The position numbers were made by a program, and so were the translations under genes. From contig JBBRMQ010000043.1 of NCBI GenBank assembly GCA_038230775.1, forward strand, positions 1-22,522: 22,522 nucleotides of DNA, given 5' to 3'. This DNA comes from JBBRMQ01 sp038230775. GTDB lineage: Bacteria > Acidobacteriota > Thermoanaerobaculia > Gp7-AA8. Positions 1-8,301 of this stretch are shown piece by piece (the stretch's first letter is position 1; each line of letters opens with the position of its first letter). The notes beneath the pieces were generated by a model, which made no database searches, was not told the DNA's origin, and saw nothing but the letters and a program-made list of their open reading frames with translations.

Positions 1-1072
1 GCGGCGCGATCGAAAGATTGAAGCGGGTGAAGCGCAAGTCGCCCCCGTAGACGAGTGCCTGATTGGACCCGATCGCGCGGTGCCCTGTTGTCTCGGCGGC
101 GTACGTGTCGGTCCCGAACGAGAAGTCCAGTCCATTGATCAGATTCGGAGCATCACCGTGAAGGCGGTTCCAATACACCTTCGTCTCCATGGCAAGGGTG
201 TTGAAGTCCACTTCGGCGAATCCCGTGTAGGTACCGGGTTGCACGAGGAACGGGCCCAGCCTCGAATGAAAGATGCCTGTCGTGCCGCCATAACCGAGTT
301 TGAACGACCACAACGGCGTTGAGTCTGCGCCCCAATCCAATCGCAGATCCATCTTCGGCTGTTTCGTTCCCCGGTTCTGAAAGTGGTACGCGAGGGGCGT
401 GGGGGTTCCATCCGGTAACAACGCGTCATCGCGTGGCCAGGCGTCTTGTTCGAGGTAGCTCGCGGACGCTTTGTAGCTGAATTGTTCGAATGCGTCGGCC
501 CAGCGGATCGAAGCCTCGCGCGTGCCTCGGTCACCAGCCCTGACGGAGATCATGCCGCCGTCGAGCTCACGCGGCGACTTCGTGCGCACGTTGATCACTC
601 CGGAAAGGGCATTGGGTCCCCACAGCGCGGATCCCGGACCTCTCTGAATCTCGATCTGACTGATCTCGTCAAGGCGAACGGGCATTGCATCCCAGAGCAC
701 GATGCCGTAGAAATCGAGATAGATCGAACGCCCGTCCATCAATGTGAGTTGTCGGTGTTCGGCAACGCCGCTCGATCCTCGCGTACGGATGCCGATGTCG
801 CGCGCAGAGGTCTGTACGACGTTCACACCCGGAACGCCGCGCAGGAGGTCGGCGTAATTCGCGCCGGCTGCCGCGTCGATCTGCCGTTGATCGATCACGC
901 TGATCGAGACGGGTGCCTGGGCAATGGACTCTTCAACGCGCGATGCCGTCACTTCCGTCGTCTCAGAGAACGTCGGTTTCGGTTTAGGGTCACCAGCTTG
1001 CTGACCCGATCCCTCACGCGCGAACTGCACGACAAGCAAGGCGGCGGCAATCGGATATCGAAGCCGAGACAT
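1..1072 (-). CDS. TonB-dependent outer-membrane receptor, N-terminal part (cut by window edge)
   Basis: Reading the minus strand from the ATG at 1072 gives 357 codons that stay open to the window edge. Residues 1-24 look like a signal peptide (hydrophobic AAALLVVQFA core). Residues about 48-165 are a TonB plug domain: an APVSISVI stretch followed by Q-I-D, the DLLRGVPGVNV block, IRTRGSSG, LMDGRSIY, and the plug-closing IEIQRGPGSALWGPNALSG then VINVRTK. The remainder begins the beta-barrel. By family, it imports siderophores, cobalamin, nickel or oligosaccharides across the outer membrane using TonB/ExbBD energy; the substrate cannot be told from this part. It is divergent from the kinase at 1166 with a 93-bp gap. 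No clear promoter hexamers were recognised there. Confidence 0.93.
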   Translation of the reverse strand, partial: MSRLRYPIAAALLVVQFAREGSGQQAGDPKPKPTFSETTEVTASRVEESIAQAPVSISVIDQRQIDAAAGANYADLLRGVPGVNVVQTSARDIGIRTRGSSGVAEHRQLTLMDGRSIYLDFYGIVLWDAMPVRLDEISQIEIQRGPGSALWGPNALSGVINVRTKSPRELDGGMISVRAGDRGTREASIRWADAFEQFSYKASASYLEQDAWPRDDALLPDGTPTPLAYHFQNRGTKQPKMDLRLDWGADSTPLWSFKLGYGGTTGIFHSRLGPFLVQPGTYTGFAEVDFNTLAMETKVYWNRLHGDAPNLINGLDFSFGTDTYAAETTGHRAIGSNQALVYGGDLRFTRFNLSIAP

Positions 1073-1149
1073 GAACGATTTGTTCTGGAACCAATCGACT
1101 ATACGCGGTTTCGTCCGGCAGTCGTGAGGGAGCCGTGAGGCGCATATGA

Positions 1150-1166
1150 TGGTGGAGTCCCCACCA
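1150..1166 (+). promoter_or_regulatory. Small inverted repeat holding the ribosome binding site of the kinase gene
   Basis: TGGTGG (1150-1155), a 5-nt loop AGTCC, and CCACCA (1161-1166) form a perfect 6-bp stem. The GGTGGAG that would serve as Shine-Dalgarno is in the left arm and loop, and the A of the ATG start is the last base of the right arm. In mRNA this could mask initiation. Seen in sequence; the regulatory role is inference. Confidence 0.4.
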
Positions 1167-3721
1167 TGCCCGAGCCGCTTCTGTCGATGACCGACACGTT
1201 TCGCCGCGCATACGATCTGGCGAAAAATGGGGATCCCGGGGCCCTGACCCCCGGTACCGTTCTGCTGGGCCGCTACCGTATCGTCAAGATTCTCGGACGG
1301 GGCGGCATGGCTGAGGTCTACCAGGCGGACGACTTGAAACTGCGAGAACCGGTCGCCCTCAAGTTTCTTTTTTCCCCAAAAACAACGCCCAAGGCTCTCG
1401 AACGTCTGAACGACGAGGTGAGGCACGGCCGGCGCGTGACGCACGAAAACGTCTGCCGCATTTACGACATCGTTGAGGATGGCGACCGCCATTTCATCAC
1501 CATGGAGTTCGTCGCCGGCGTTGATCTGGCATCGCTGCTCCTCCAGGTTGGACGCTTGCCGTTCGAGAAAGCGCTGCAGGTATCGCGGGATCTGTGCGCC
1601 GGTGTCGCGGCCGCGCACGAAGTTGGTCTGATCCATCGCGACCTGAAGCCCGCGAACATCATGATCAACGGATTCGGAACGCCGAAGATCACGGACTTCG
1701 GCATCGCGGCGTACAGCACGGAGATCTCCCCCGACGATCGCAGCGGGACGCCAAACTACATGGCGCCAGAACAGCTCATCGGTGGCGGCGGGTCGGTTGA
1801 GTCCGATCTGTATGCACTCGGCCTCGTGATGTATGAGCTTTTCACGGGCCGGCCGGTTTTCAGTGCCGAGACCATTGCGGAACTGATTGCCGCGCATCAG
1901 GTTGAGAAGCGCCCGCCGTCATCAACGCTCGCCGATATCGACATGAACGTGGAGCGCGTCATCCTGAAGTGCCTCGATGAGGATCCGGCGCAACGGCCCC
2001 GAAGCGTGCGCGACATTCTGGCAGCGTTGCCGGGTCTCGATGCCGTCGATGCGGCGATGGTCAGGGGAGAGACTCCCCGACCGGGTCTCGTTGCCTCGAA
2101 AAACGTGCCATCCACGCTCTCAGGAGTTGCGGCCCTGGTTTTGTTCGCAGCCGTTATCTCCGGTCTCGCGGCAATCCTCTTCCTGACGCCGATGACGATG
2201 TTTTACGCGCGCGTACCCCTGGACAAGCCTCCGGAAGTTCTGGGCGCGGATGCGGAACGCATGGCGACTCAGATCGGGATGACGACCTCCGGATTGCGAC
2301 GCTACTCGTGGTTCGAGCGGGACGAAGACGCTCTCCGGGCGAGACCATGGGAGGACTTGCCGCGACACGTTCCTGGAGCGATGAGCTTCGTTTCCTACTG
2401 GGCGCCGCAAGCGTTGACGGCGCAGAATGCAACCAGTCGTTTTCAATTCGCGTCCTCCGTCATTCTCGCTCACCTGAACCAGGTAACCCTCGACTCGGAC
2501 GGCCGCTTGAAATCGTTCCGATTCGGCGATAGCGGAGCCCCGAGGTCGAGCCGCCTGATTCCATTCGGGACCCTGCTCCCACTTGCCGGCGTGGTTGATG
2601 CGGTCACCGTTCCCATCCGCCGCTTCGGCATGAAGGATGGTTCTGAGCGCATCGAGTGGCTGACAAGAGGTGGCAACGAACCGGGGCTGCACGTCGTCAC
2701 GACGACACGTGGAGACTCCTTGTCAGGCTTCGTCGTCACGCCGTCTGGTGTTCCGTCTGCCGCGCGTGGATCCGCCTACGCAGCTGAACTGGGTTTAGCC
2801 CCCGCGTGGGGTGGCGCGGCTCTCGTCATTGCGATCATTGGAATCGTCTTGACCGGAATCGCGATGATGCTGCGCAACGTGCGACGAGATCGCCTGGACC
2901 GTTTGGGAGCCATGAAAGTCGCGACGTATGCGGCGCTGGTGACCGCGCTGGCGTGGGCCTGTGCGGCCGATCACTCTGCGCGTCTGTTGGATGAATGGCT
3001 GCTGGTGAAGGCGGGACTCGGCAGTGCGCTGTTCGCCGGCGCTATTGTCTGGCTCTTCTACGCCGCGCTCGAACCCTCTCTGCGGCGTCGGTCTCCCGAC
3101 ATTCTCGTCGGCTGGCAACGACTGCTGCAGGGCTGGTTTGGCGACTCGCTCATTGCGCATGACGTTCTCATCGCCATCGTCATCGGCATTTCGTGGAACC
3201 TATGGTGGCGCCTCATCAACTTGTCGCCCGTGCTGTTACGGCTCAGGACTCTCGTCCCGCTGGGTGATCTGTTCGATGCATTTTCCAGCGTTCGCGGCAT
3301 CGGGTTTCGATTCTTTTCGGTCCAGTACACCGCCGTATTTTTCGGGCTGGGTGTCGTCTTCATCCTCAACTCCTGGCTCACGCTCGTGCGCCGCCCATCA
3401 ATCGCATTTGTGGCGAGTGGCGCGCTGATGACGATGATCGCCTTCCCGAGTGTTCCCTCCGTGAATCCCCATGACGTCTGGTTCGCGGCGTTGTTTTCGG
3501 TCGCGATCACGGCCAGCTGGCTGTGGGTGGCCTGGCGCTTCGGTCTGCTCACCCTGATCGTGGCGATCTTCGTCCATTTCCAACTCTGCGCCTTTCCGCT
3601 GACGCTCGACGTCGGATCGTGGTTTGCCGGCCGTTCCTGGCTGGCGATGGCTGCCCTTGTGGCGACCGCCATGTGGGCGGCGTTCGGCGCGCTGAAATCG
3701 CGTTCCGATGTCGTCGCGTGA
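1166..3721 (+). CDS. Membrane-anchored Ser/Thr protein kinase with polytopic C-terminal domain
   Basis: 851 aa. Residues about 37-290 are a complete Hanks-type kinase: glycine loop LGRGGMAEVY (43-52), ATP-anchoring Lys66 in VALKF, catalytic HRDLKPAN (157-164, Asp159), DFG (177-179), APE (200-202) and the SDLYALG helix. A short basic linker leads to a first membrane helix near 318-341. A presumably extracytoplasmic segment of about 200 residues follows, then roughly eight to ten more hydrophobic helices to the C-terminus. It should phosphorylate Ser/Thr in the cytoplasm in response to a membrane or periplasmic signal. The ATG at 1166 has GGTGGAG about 8 nt upstream; Met8 (1187) is an alternative start. 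The gene ends 4 bp from the stop of the convergent GNAT gene, which places it at the tail of the biosynthetic operon. The C-terminal membrane domain was not matched to a family. Confidence 0.95.
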   Translation: MPEPLLSMTDTFRRAYDLAKNGDPGALTPGTVLLGRYRIVKILGRGGMAEVYQADDLKLREPVALKFLFSPKTTPKALERLNDEVRHGRRVTHENVCRIYDIVEDGDRHFITMEFVAGVDLASLLLQVGRLPFEKALQVSRDLCAGVAAAHEVGLIHRDLKPANIMINGFGTPKITDFGIAAYSTEISPDDRSGTPNYMAPEQLIGGGGSVESDLYALGLVMYELFTGRPVFSAETIAELIAAHQVEKRPPSSTLADIDMNVERVILKCLDEDPAQRPRSVRDILAALPGLDAVDAAMVRGETPRPGLVASKNVPSTLSGVAALVLFAAVISGLAAILFLTPMTMFYARVPLDKPPEVLGADAERMATQIGMTTSGLRRYSWFERDEDALRARPWEDLPRHVPGAMSFVSYWAPQALTAQNATSRFQFASSVILAHLNQVTLDSDGRLKSFRFGDSGAPRSSRLIPFGTLLPLAGVVDAVTVPIRRFGMKDGSERIEWLTRGGNEPGLHVVTTTRGDSLSGFVVTPSGVPSAARGSAYAAELGLAPAWGGAALVIAIIGIVLTGIAMMLRNVRRDRLDRLGAMKVATYAALVTALAWACAADHSARLLDEWLLVKAGLGSALFAGAIVWLFYAALEPSLRRRSPDILVGWQRLLQGWFGDSLIAHDVLIAIVIGISWNLWWRLINLSPVLLRLRTLVPLGDLFDAFSSVRGIGFRFFSVQYTAVFFGLGVVFILNSWLTLVRRPSIAFVASGALMTMIAFPSVPSVNPHDVWFAALFSVAITASWLWVAWRFGLLTLIVAIFVHFQLCAFPLTLDVGSWFAGRSWLAMAALVATAMWAAFGALKSRSDVVA

Positions 3722-3725
3722 GGCA

Positions 3726-4799
3726 TCACACCAGCGACACATCGAAAAATGCGCAGTCTTCGATGGGACCAGGAGGGCCATCGGCGCGCGATTCCCAAAG
3801 ATCGAAGTTCACCTTCATCGATCGGTAGCGTTTCATCGCGGGCGCGAGGGGATCGGCGCAGTCGAGCGCCAGGTCGAAATACAAGTGCTGCGTATCGCGC
3901 TGCTCGTCGTGAACGGCGTCCAGGAGCGACGTCAGCACGTCTGGACCCTCGGCGCACACATGCGAGACGTACATGAATCGCAGATAGTCGCCGGCGGGTG
4001 GGAACTTCGGCCGACGCAGCAAGGGCGCAGCAACGTTGTAGGCGCCGGTAAGGACCGAAAGAACGGGCGACAGTCGCAACAGCCGGATCTGCTTGATGGC
4101 GAACCCATCGCTCGCCGAGCAGAAACCCACCAGTCGGCCGTGACGACGCGCCAGACGAAAATCGGCGAGCGATCCGCTTCCCCTCGACCATTGTGCGAGC
4201 AGCGCTTCGTCCAGTACCGGGGCAAACGCGCGATGCGCATGGCAGCGGTTCCAGAGCTCGAGCATGTCCGGAATTGCATCGAGCGACGCCGGAGTAATCG
4301 CGATCCCGGAGGGGCGGGATCGTCTCGATCCGAAGGGCACGATAAAGTTGCGGATCAATCGCTGGCGTCGAAAAAAGGGCGATCCACTGCTGCGCGGACG
4401 AAAAGTAGCGTTGCCCGACAGCACCAGAAAGTAAGCGCGCGTGATACCGGCGGCCTGCAACTCGCGGGTTACAAAAGATCGGAGAGACGATCCCAGACCT
4501 GCGCGGCGGTAGTCGGGGTCGACTTTCAGATCGCCGAGGTAGGCTACGCGCTCTTTCTCACCGGCGATCCAGACGTTCTGCACTGCCATCATTGCCATCG
4601 CAACGATCCCGCCGGCGCCATCGTCGACGACGGCGACCCTTCCTCCATCGATGCCCTGTAACCGCGTCAATGCGAAAAACTCTGGCTCGCGTTCCAGGCA
4701 ATAGCTGATCGGGCCGACCATCGGCGTACGGCGGCAAAGACGCCGCAAGGCCTGGTCGTCCGCCGGTGTCGCCCAACGGATCCATCCGAGTCCCGTCAT
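3726..4799 (-). CDS. GNAT-family N-acyltransferase, two GNAT-like halves
   Basis: 357 aa, last gene of the nine-gene operon. The N-terminal half is a recognisable GNAT fold: a beta-4 strand ERVAYLGDLKVDPDYR followed by the acetyl-CoA pyrophosphate loop R-R-A-G-L-G (residues 98-103). The C-terminal half (about 170-345) again has a strand/helix pattern with a YLRFMYVSHV strand and looks like a second, degenerate GNAT unit without a clear R-x-x-G-x-G/A loop. Such enzymes transfer an acyl group from acyl-CoA to an amine. In this operon it could acylate the product (tailoring) or inactivate it inside the producer (self-protection); both are inference. Its ATG lies inside the stop of the ABC ATPase gene (ATGA, 4796-4799), so translation is coupled. 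Its stop faces the kinase stop across 4 bp and no terminator hairpin was seen. Confidence 0.88.
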   Translation of the reverse strand: MTGLGWIRWATPADDQALRRLCRRTPMVGPISYCLEREPEFFALTRLQGIDGGRVAVVDDGAGGIVAMAMMAVQNVWIAGEKERVAYLGDLKVDPDYRRAGLGSSLRSFVTRELQAAGITRAYFLVLSGNATFRPRSSGSPFFRRQRLIRNFIVPFGSRRSRPSGIAITPASLDAIPDMLELWNRCHAHRAFAPVLDEALLAQWSRGSGSLADFRLARRHGRLVGFCSASDGFAIKQIRLLRLSPVLSVLTGAYNVAAPLLRRPKFPPAGDYLRFMYVSHVCAEGPDVLTSLLDAVHDEQRDTQHLYFDLALDCADPLAPAMKRYRSMKVNFDLWESRADGPPGPIEDCAFFDVSLV

Positions 4800-5476
4800 G
4801 CGGACTCCACGATTGCCTGTCCGTCACGCATCAGCAGCCGCTTCGACGCATATCGCTCGAGGCGCGGATCGTGGGTCGCGATGAGAACAGCGGATCGACG
4901 CTCGACGGCGAGAGCTACCATCAGTTCCGCAACCGCGGTTCCAGACGCAGCGTCGAGGTTTCCGGTCGGCTCGTCCGCCAGCAGAACAGCCGGACGATGG
5001 ATGAGGGCCCTCGCGATTCCGACACGCTGTTCTTCACCGCCGGACAACTGGTGTGGAAAGTGATCCGCGAGCGCCGAGATGCCGAGGGATTCGAAGAGTG
5101 TGTCGATCTCGATCTCCGAGGCTTTTCGGTCCATTCCGGCGAGCGATGCCATCAGGAGCACGTTCTCGCGGGCCGTGAGTCCGCCCAGCAGGCTGGGACG
5201 TTGAAAAACGAATCCGATGTCGCTGGATCGCATGCGCCGTCGTGCGGCCTGGTCCTGCGTATCCACGAGCGCGCCGGCCGTTTCGACGGATCCGGCGTCG
5301 GCGGAGAGGAGGCCTCCCACGACTCCGAGCAGAGTTGTCTTTCCTGACCCGCTGGGGCCGAGCAGAAGAACCACCTCGCCCGCTTCGATCGCGAACGAGA
5401 TGTCCCGTAACACGCTGACGAAACGTCGCCCTTCGCCGCGATGCTTCCACACACACTCGAGACGAATGGCGCTCAT
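4796..5476 (-). CDS. ABC transporter ATP-binding protein, MacB/LolD type
   Basis: 226 aa. Walker A GPSGSGKTT, Q-loop in GFVFQRP, signature LSGGEEQRVGIARAL (Glu-Glu where Gln-Gln is usual), Walker B VLLADEPTGNLD and H-loop ATHDP are all present. The length and the ADEPTGNLD form are those of ATPases paired with FtsX-like permeases, which drive export or lipoprotein/lipid handling at the inner membrane. The start chosen is ATG 5476, which overlaps the permease stop as ATGA (5473-5476). An upstream in-frame extension to 5650 exists but runs through the permease gene and precedes the ATPase fold. It presumably powers the permease encoded at 5473-6570 and exports the operon's product. No membrane-fusion protein gene is in the window. 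Confidence 0.93.
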   Translation of the reverse strand: MSAIRLECVWKHRGEGRRFVSVLRDISFAIEAGEVVLLLGPSGSGKTTLLGVVGGLLSADAGSVETAGALVDTQDQAARRRMRSSDIGFVFQRPSLLGGLTARENVLLMASLAGMDRKASEIEIDTLFESLGISALADHFPHQLSGGEEQRVGIARALIHRPAVLLADEPTGNLDAASGTAVAELMVALAVERRSAVLIATHDPRLERYASKRLLMRDGQAIVESA

Positions 5477-6570
5477 GACCGGAACGCCTCCAGCGGGTCG
5501 ATGTCCTTCAGGCGGAGAAGCGGGACGACGGAAGCGATGACACCCGCAGCCGACAACATCGACGCGACGATCAGAAGATCGCCAGATGAATAGGTGAGCG
5601 GTACAACCGGTGCGGCGAGGTCCAGTCCCCACGACAGCAAGTGAGCGCACGCCGTGCCCGCCGCGATTCCGGCAACGAGAAGTCTTGCCGCGTGCAGCGT
5701 CAGTCCGCCGGCAATCGCCGCCGGTGTCATGCCCGTGGCGAGGAGCACGGCCAGCTCTCCACGGCGCTCTTCGACGACGCCCTCGATCAGAAACGCCACC
5801 AGCAGCGCTGCCGACGTCGTGCCCAGGATCGTGATCAGGAGGAGCATGGGCCGGAATCCCGCTCCAACCTCGCGCAAATTGTTCCGCAGGAACTCCTCGC
5901 TGGTGAAGATGTCGAGATCGTGCCGGTCGCGGTGGATGTCGCGAAGGACGTCCAGGGGCCTGGCCTTTTTTGCGACCTCGACAACGATGAAAGAAACTAG
6001 AGGAACGGGATCAGACATCGAAGCCAGGTCACCGAACACGAACTGCGTAGCGAGCAGGTTGGTTTCCCGGGAGATGCCGACGATTCTCTTCGTCTGGCGA
6101 TTCAACGAGACGGTGTCGCCGACCCGGACATGGAGAAGGTGAGCCGCGGCGCGATCGATCACGATCTCATCGCTGCTCGCCGGAGCCAGCCCGGAAATAA
6201 AGGTCGGACCGCCAAGTCCGTGTGGAGCCCGGAAGCCGATCGCCAGAAGTGTGACGCGTTCTCCCTTTGCCTCGACGGTGACAAATGCGCGAAGGATTGG
6301 ATCCGCTCGGACCACGTTCGGCAGCCGCCGGATTTCGCCGAGGGTGTCGGAAGTGATGAGCCCCGATGACCGAATGAGATTGTCTGTGCCGCGAGGCGCG
6401 ACCCAGAGGTCGAGCCCAGGCTGGCCGAGATACGTCGTAATCCCGGATTCGACGCTCCGATACACGGCGAAGAGCACCAGGATCAGCATCGTGCTCACAG
6501 CGATACCGGCGACGCAGATGGCAAATCGAACGTGGCCACCACGCAATCCTTTCGCGATCAAATTGCTCAT
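5473..6570 (-). CDS. ABC transporter permease, FtsX/MacB family
   Basis: 365 aa. Topology is that of a single FtsX-type permease: one N-terminal membrane helix (about 17-37), a periplasmic MacB-like domain (about 40-238), then three helices near 241-261, 287-312 and 330-352. The segment EERRGELAVLLATGMTPAAI before helix 3 is the conserved FtsX cytoplasmic coupling region, and the C-terminus ends in the typical DIDPLEAFRS. Four-helix permeases of this family act as dimers with two ATPases in mechanotransmission-type export. Its ATG (6570) overlaps the stop of the aminoacyl-carrier ligase (ATGA, 6567-6570) and its stop overlaps the ATPase start, placing it in the same coupled operon. The likely cargo is the operon's small molecule (inference). 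MacB-like and DevC-like subfamilies are not distinguished here. Confidence 0.92.
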   Translation of the reverse strand: MSNLIAKGLRGGHVRFAICVAGIAVSTMLILVLFAVYRSVESGITTYLGQPGLDLWVAPRGTDNLIRSSGLITSDTLGEIRRLPNVVRADPILRAFVTVEAKGERVTLLAIGFRAPHGLGGPTFISGLAPASSDEIVIDRAAAHLLHVRVGDTVSLNRQTKRIVGISRETNLLATQFVFGDLASMSDPVPLVSFIVVEVAKKARPLDVLRDIHRDRHDLDIFTSEEFLRNNLREVGAGFRPMLLLITILGTTSAALLVAFLIEGVVEERRGELAVLLATGMTPAAIAGGLTLHAARLLVAGIAAGTACAHLLSWGLDLAAPVVPLTYSSGDLLIVASMLSAAGVIASVVPLLRLKDIDPLEAFRS

Positions 6571-7442
6571 GCCGGAACCGCCGCAGTCAGCAGTGGCCAG
6601 GTCTCACGGCCGACGCCGTGGGTGCAAAGGATTGCATTGACCCAACGCTCGATGCCGAACGCGACGCACGCGGTGTGCGCCGGCGAACCGTCGAACCCGA
6701 TCGCGAACGCTTCCCCGAAGAAGTTGCGGTGATTGTTCAAGGACGCGATGGCGACCACGCCGCTGATCAGTTCGTGCTTCGAGGGAAAAAGCGTGGCGTG
6801 CAGATACTTTGGCGATCGCGATGGGTCGAAGAACGGATCATTCGCTGCTTGCAGCGACGTGGTCAAACCCCATCGTTCCCCGAGCGCGCTCAGGCAGGCG
6901 CGCGCGTCCCGCAGAAATGATTCGACCGATTGTCGATTTCCTATGTGCACGATCTCGCGCATGCGAAAGGCCGGCTGTCGCACGAGCGGCTCGAACGACG
7001 ATTCGGCGCGAAAACACGTCGAGTTGACTGTGACGCTTCGCGGCGTGTGCGCGATTGAGGTTCCTTCCATCGCGATGTACACGGGATAGCAGGCCGCGGG
7101 AGTCAGTACGCAGGTGACTTCTTCGACGCGTTTCAAATGGAGCGGACCCAGGGTGGTGGCGGAGTTCGCCCGCGCAAACGAACTGAGATTTTCCGGTTCG
7201 CGATGCGTGGTGCACGGAAAAGCAACGAGATGAGGAAATGAAGTGAAGTAGTCGATCTTTCGAAGATCGTTCACAGCGATGAGCGGGCCGAACTGCTGTG
7301 GTTCCGCGGCGAATTTCATCGCCGCGTCGCAGAAACTGCGATCGACGGCCTCCGCGAGCTGGTGCAGGGAATGGGACAGCCCGGCGAATCCGCCGCCGCT
7401 CCAGTGCAGCCCGTCAACTTCACGCGCCATTTCAGCGTTCAC
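6567..7442 (-). CDS. Aminoacyl-[carrier protein] ligase, class II aminoacyl-tRNA synthetase homologue
   Basis: 291 aa from GTG 7442, which has GGAG 6 nt upstream; ATG 7430 and TTG 7454 are alternatives. It lacks any tRNA-binding domain and is about the size of the atypical SerRS-like catalytic cores that acylate carrier proteins. Class II motif 2 is visible as FRMREIVHIG and motif 3 as FGIERW. Known carrier ligases hold a catalytic zinc with Cys-Glu-Cys. Here Cys118 (in ACYPVY), Glu163 (in RMRE) and Cys259 (in HTACVAFGIER) fit, with the Cys-to-Glu spacing of 45 residues equal to that I recall for the Bradyrhizobium enzyme (131/176). By family, it adenylates a small amino acid and transfers it to the phosphopantetheine thiol of a carrier protein. 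A carrier gene lies one gene upstream at 8298. The specific amino acid is not deducible. It overlaps the diiron oxygenase gene by 11 bp. Confidence 0.85.
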   Translation of the reverse strand: MNAEMAREVDGLHWSGGGFAGLSHSLHQLAEAVDRSFCDAAMKFAAEPQQFGPLIAVNDLRKIDYFTSFPHLVAFPCTTHREPENLSSFARANSATTLGPLHLKRVEEVTCVLTPAACYPVYIAMEGTSIAHTPRSVTVNSTCFRAESSFEPLVRQPAFRMREIVHIGNRQSVESFLRDARACLSALGERWGLTTSLQAANDPFFDPSRSPKYLHATLFPSKHELISGVVAIASLNNHRNFFGEAFAIGFDGSPAHTACVAFGIERWVNAILCTHGVGRETWPLLTAAVPA

Positions 7443-8301
7443 TGAAGACTCCAATCTTCTTCAGCCACACGTAGGCCGATCGCGTCGATTCGGCGGCCAG
7501 GGCAGTCCAATGTGAAGAGGCCAGGACTTCATCGCGAAGAACGGAGGGCGCCTCGTCACCGCGGAGAGACTCATAAACCGTTGGGTTCACATAAGAACTA
7601 ACCGTCGCGGCGATGTAGCGCTTTAGATAGCCCGCGATGCATTTCTGATCATCGGCGGTCCACAGCTCCATGGATCGTTCCCACATCTCCCCGACGAGCA
7701 GACGACCGAACGCAATGTGCCGGCTCTCGTCCTCGGCGTGATAGCGATGGATGTCGCGGGCAATCCTCCACACGCCGTCGTCGCCTGCGACACGTTTGTT
7801 ATAGAAGTGCGCGATCTCCTCGAAGATCAGGACGCGCGCAAAGAAAAGGAATTCTTCTTCGCCAGGGCGTAAGACGCGCGGAAACCGGAGCTGCCGATCG
7901 GGATAGATCCGGCCTCCATAGTCGAGGCAGAACCGGGCGAATACGACCGTGTGTGCGTTTTCCTCGTGGAGAAAATGCTGGAGGTATCGCGAGACGTTCA
8001 CCGGCAGAGTGGTGTAGAGACGCGCTGCCAGGCCGCACATCAGTTCTCGCTCGCCGGCAATGTTCAGCGAGAAGAAGTTCACCGCTTCGAAGAGCGCGAG
8101 TCGCCAGCGCTGTTCGTCGCTCAACGTGGCCATGATCTTGTGGCCGCTAAGAGGCAGCAGCGCCTCGCTCATTGCCAGGGCGTTCAACGGAGCGCTCGAG
8201 GGCCAGTCGAAAAGGCTGTGCGGATTCGAATACGCACGAATCGACCGCGCAATCAGGCGCGTCGAAGCCCGCTGCAGCCGTTCGGACGACGGCGCCATCA
8301 T
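7432..8301 (-). CDS. Diiron oxygenase, AurF/CmlI-like (putative N-oxygenase)
   Basis: 289 aa, a ferritin-like four-helix bundle with a full carboxylate/histidine iron-ligand set: Glu84 or Glu86 (GERELM), Glu114 and His117 (EENAH), Glu161/162 (FEEIAH), and the H-x3-E-x2-H triad His188, Glu192, His195. This matches the pattern of AurF, including its extra third histidine. AurF-type enzymes use a peroxo-diferric centre to oxidise amines to hydroxylamine, nitroso or nitro groups, sometimes on thiolation-domain-bound substrates. Between a carrier protein and an aminoacyl ligase, the plausible substrate is an aminoacyl thioester or its derivative (inference). A C-hydroxylating or desaturating ferritin-like enzyme is an alternative. 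The ATG overlaps the carrier stop as ATGA (8298-8301). Confidence 0.85.
   Translation of the reverse strand: MMAPSSERLQRASTRLIARSIRAYSNPHSLFDWPSSAPLNALAMSEALLPLSGHKIMATLSDEQRWRLALFEAVNFFSLNIAGERELMCGLAARLYTTLPVNVSRYLQHFLHEENAHTVVFARFCLDYGGRIYPDRQLRFPRVLRPGEEEFLFFARVLIFEEIAHFYNKRVAGDDGVWRIARDIHRYHAEDESRHIAFGRLLVGEMWERSMELWTADDQKCIAGYLKRYIAATVSSYVNPTVYESLRGDEAPSVLRDEVLASSHWTALAAESTRSAYVWLKKIGVFSER

Noticed and set aside
446..1138. Plus-strand frame of 230 codons
   Set aside because: Antisense to the TonB receptor plug domain, which is clearly coding on the minus strand.
3722..3725. Terminator between the convergent kinase and GNAT genes
   Set aside because: Only 4 bp lie between the stops and no GC hairpin with a T-run was found at either end.
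3058..4191. Minus-strand frame of 377 codons spanning the kinase tail and the GNAT gene
   Set aside because: It covers two real genes in other frames and shows no domain pattern.
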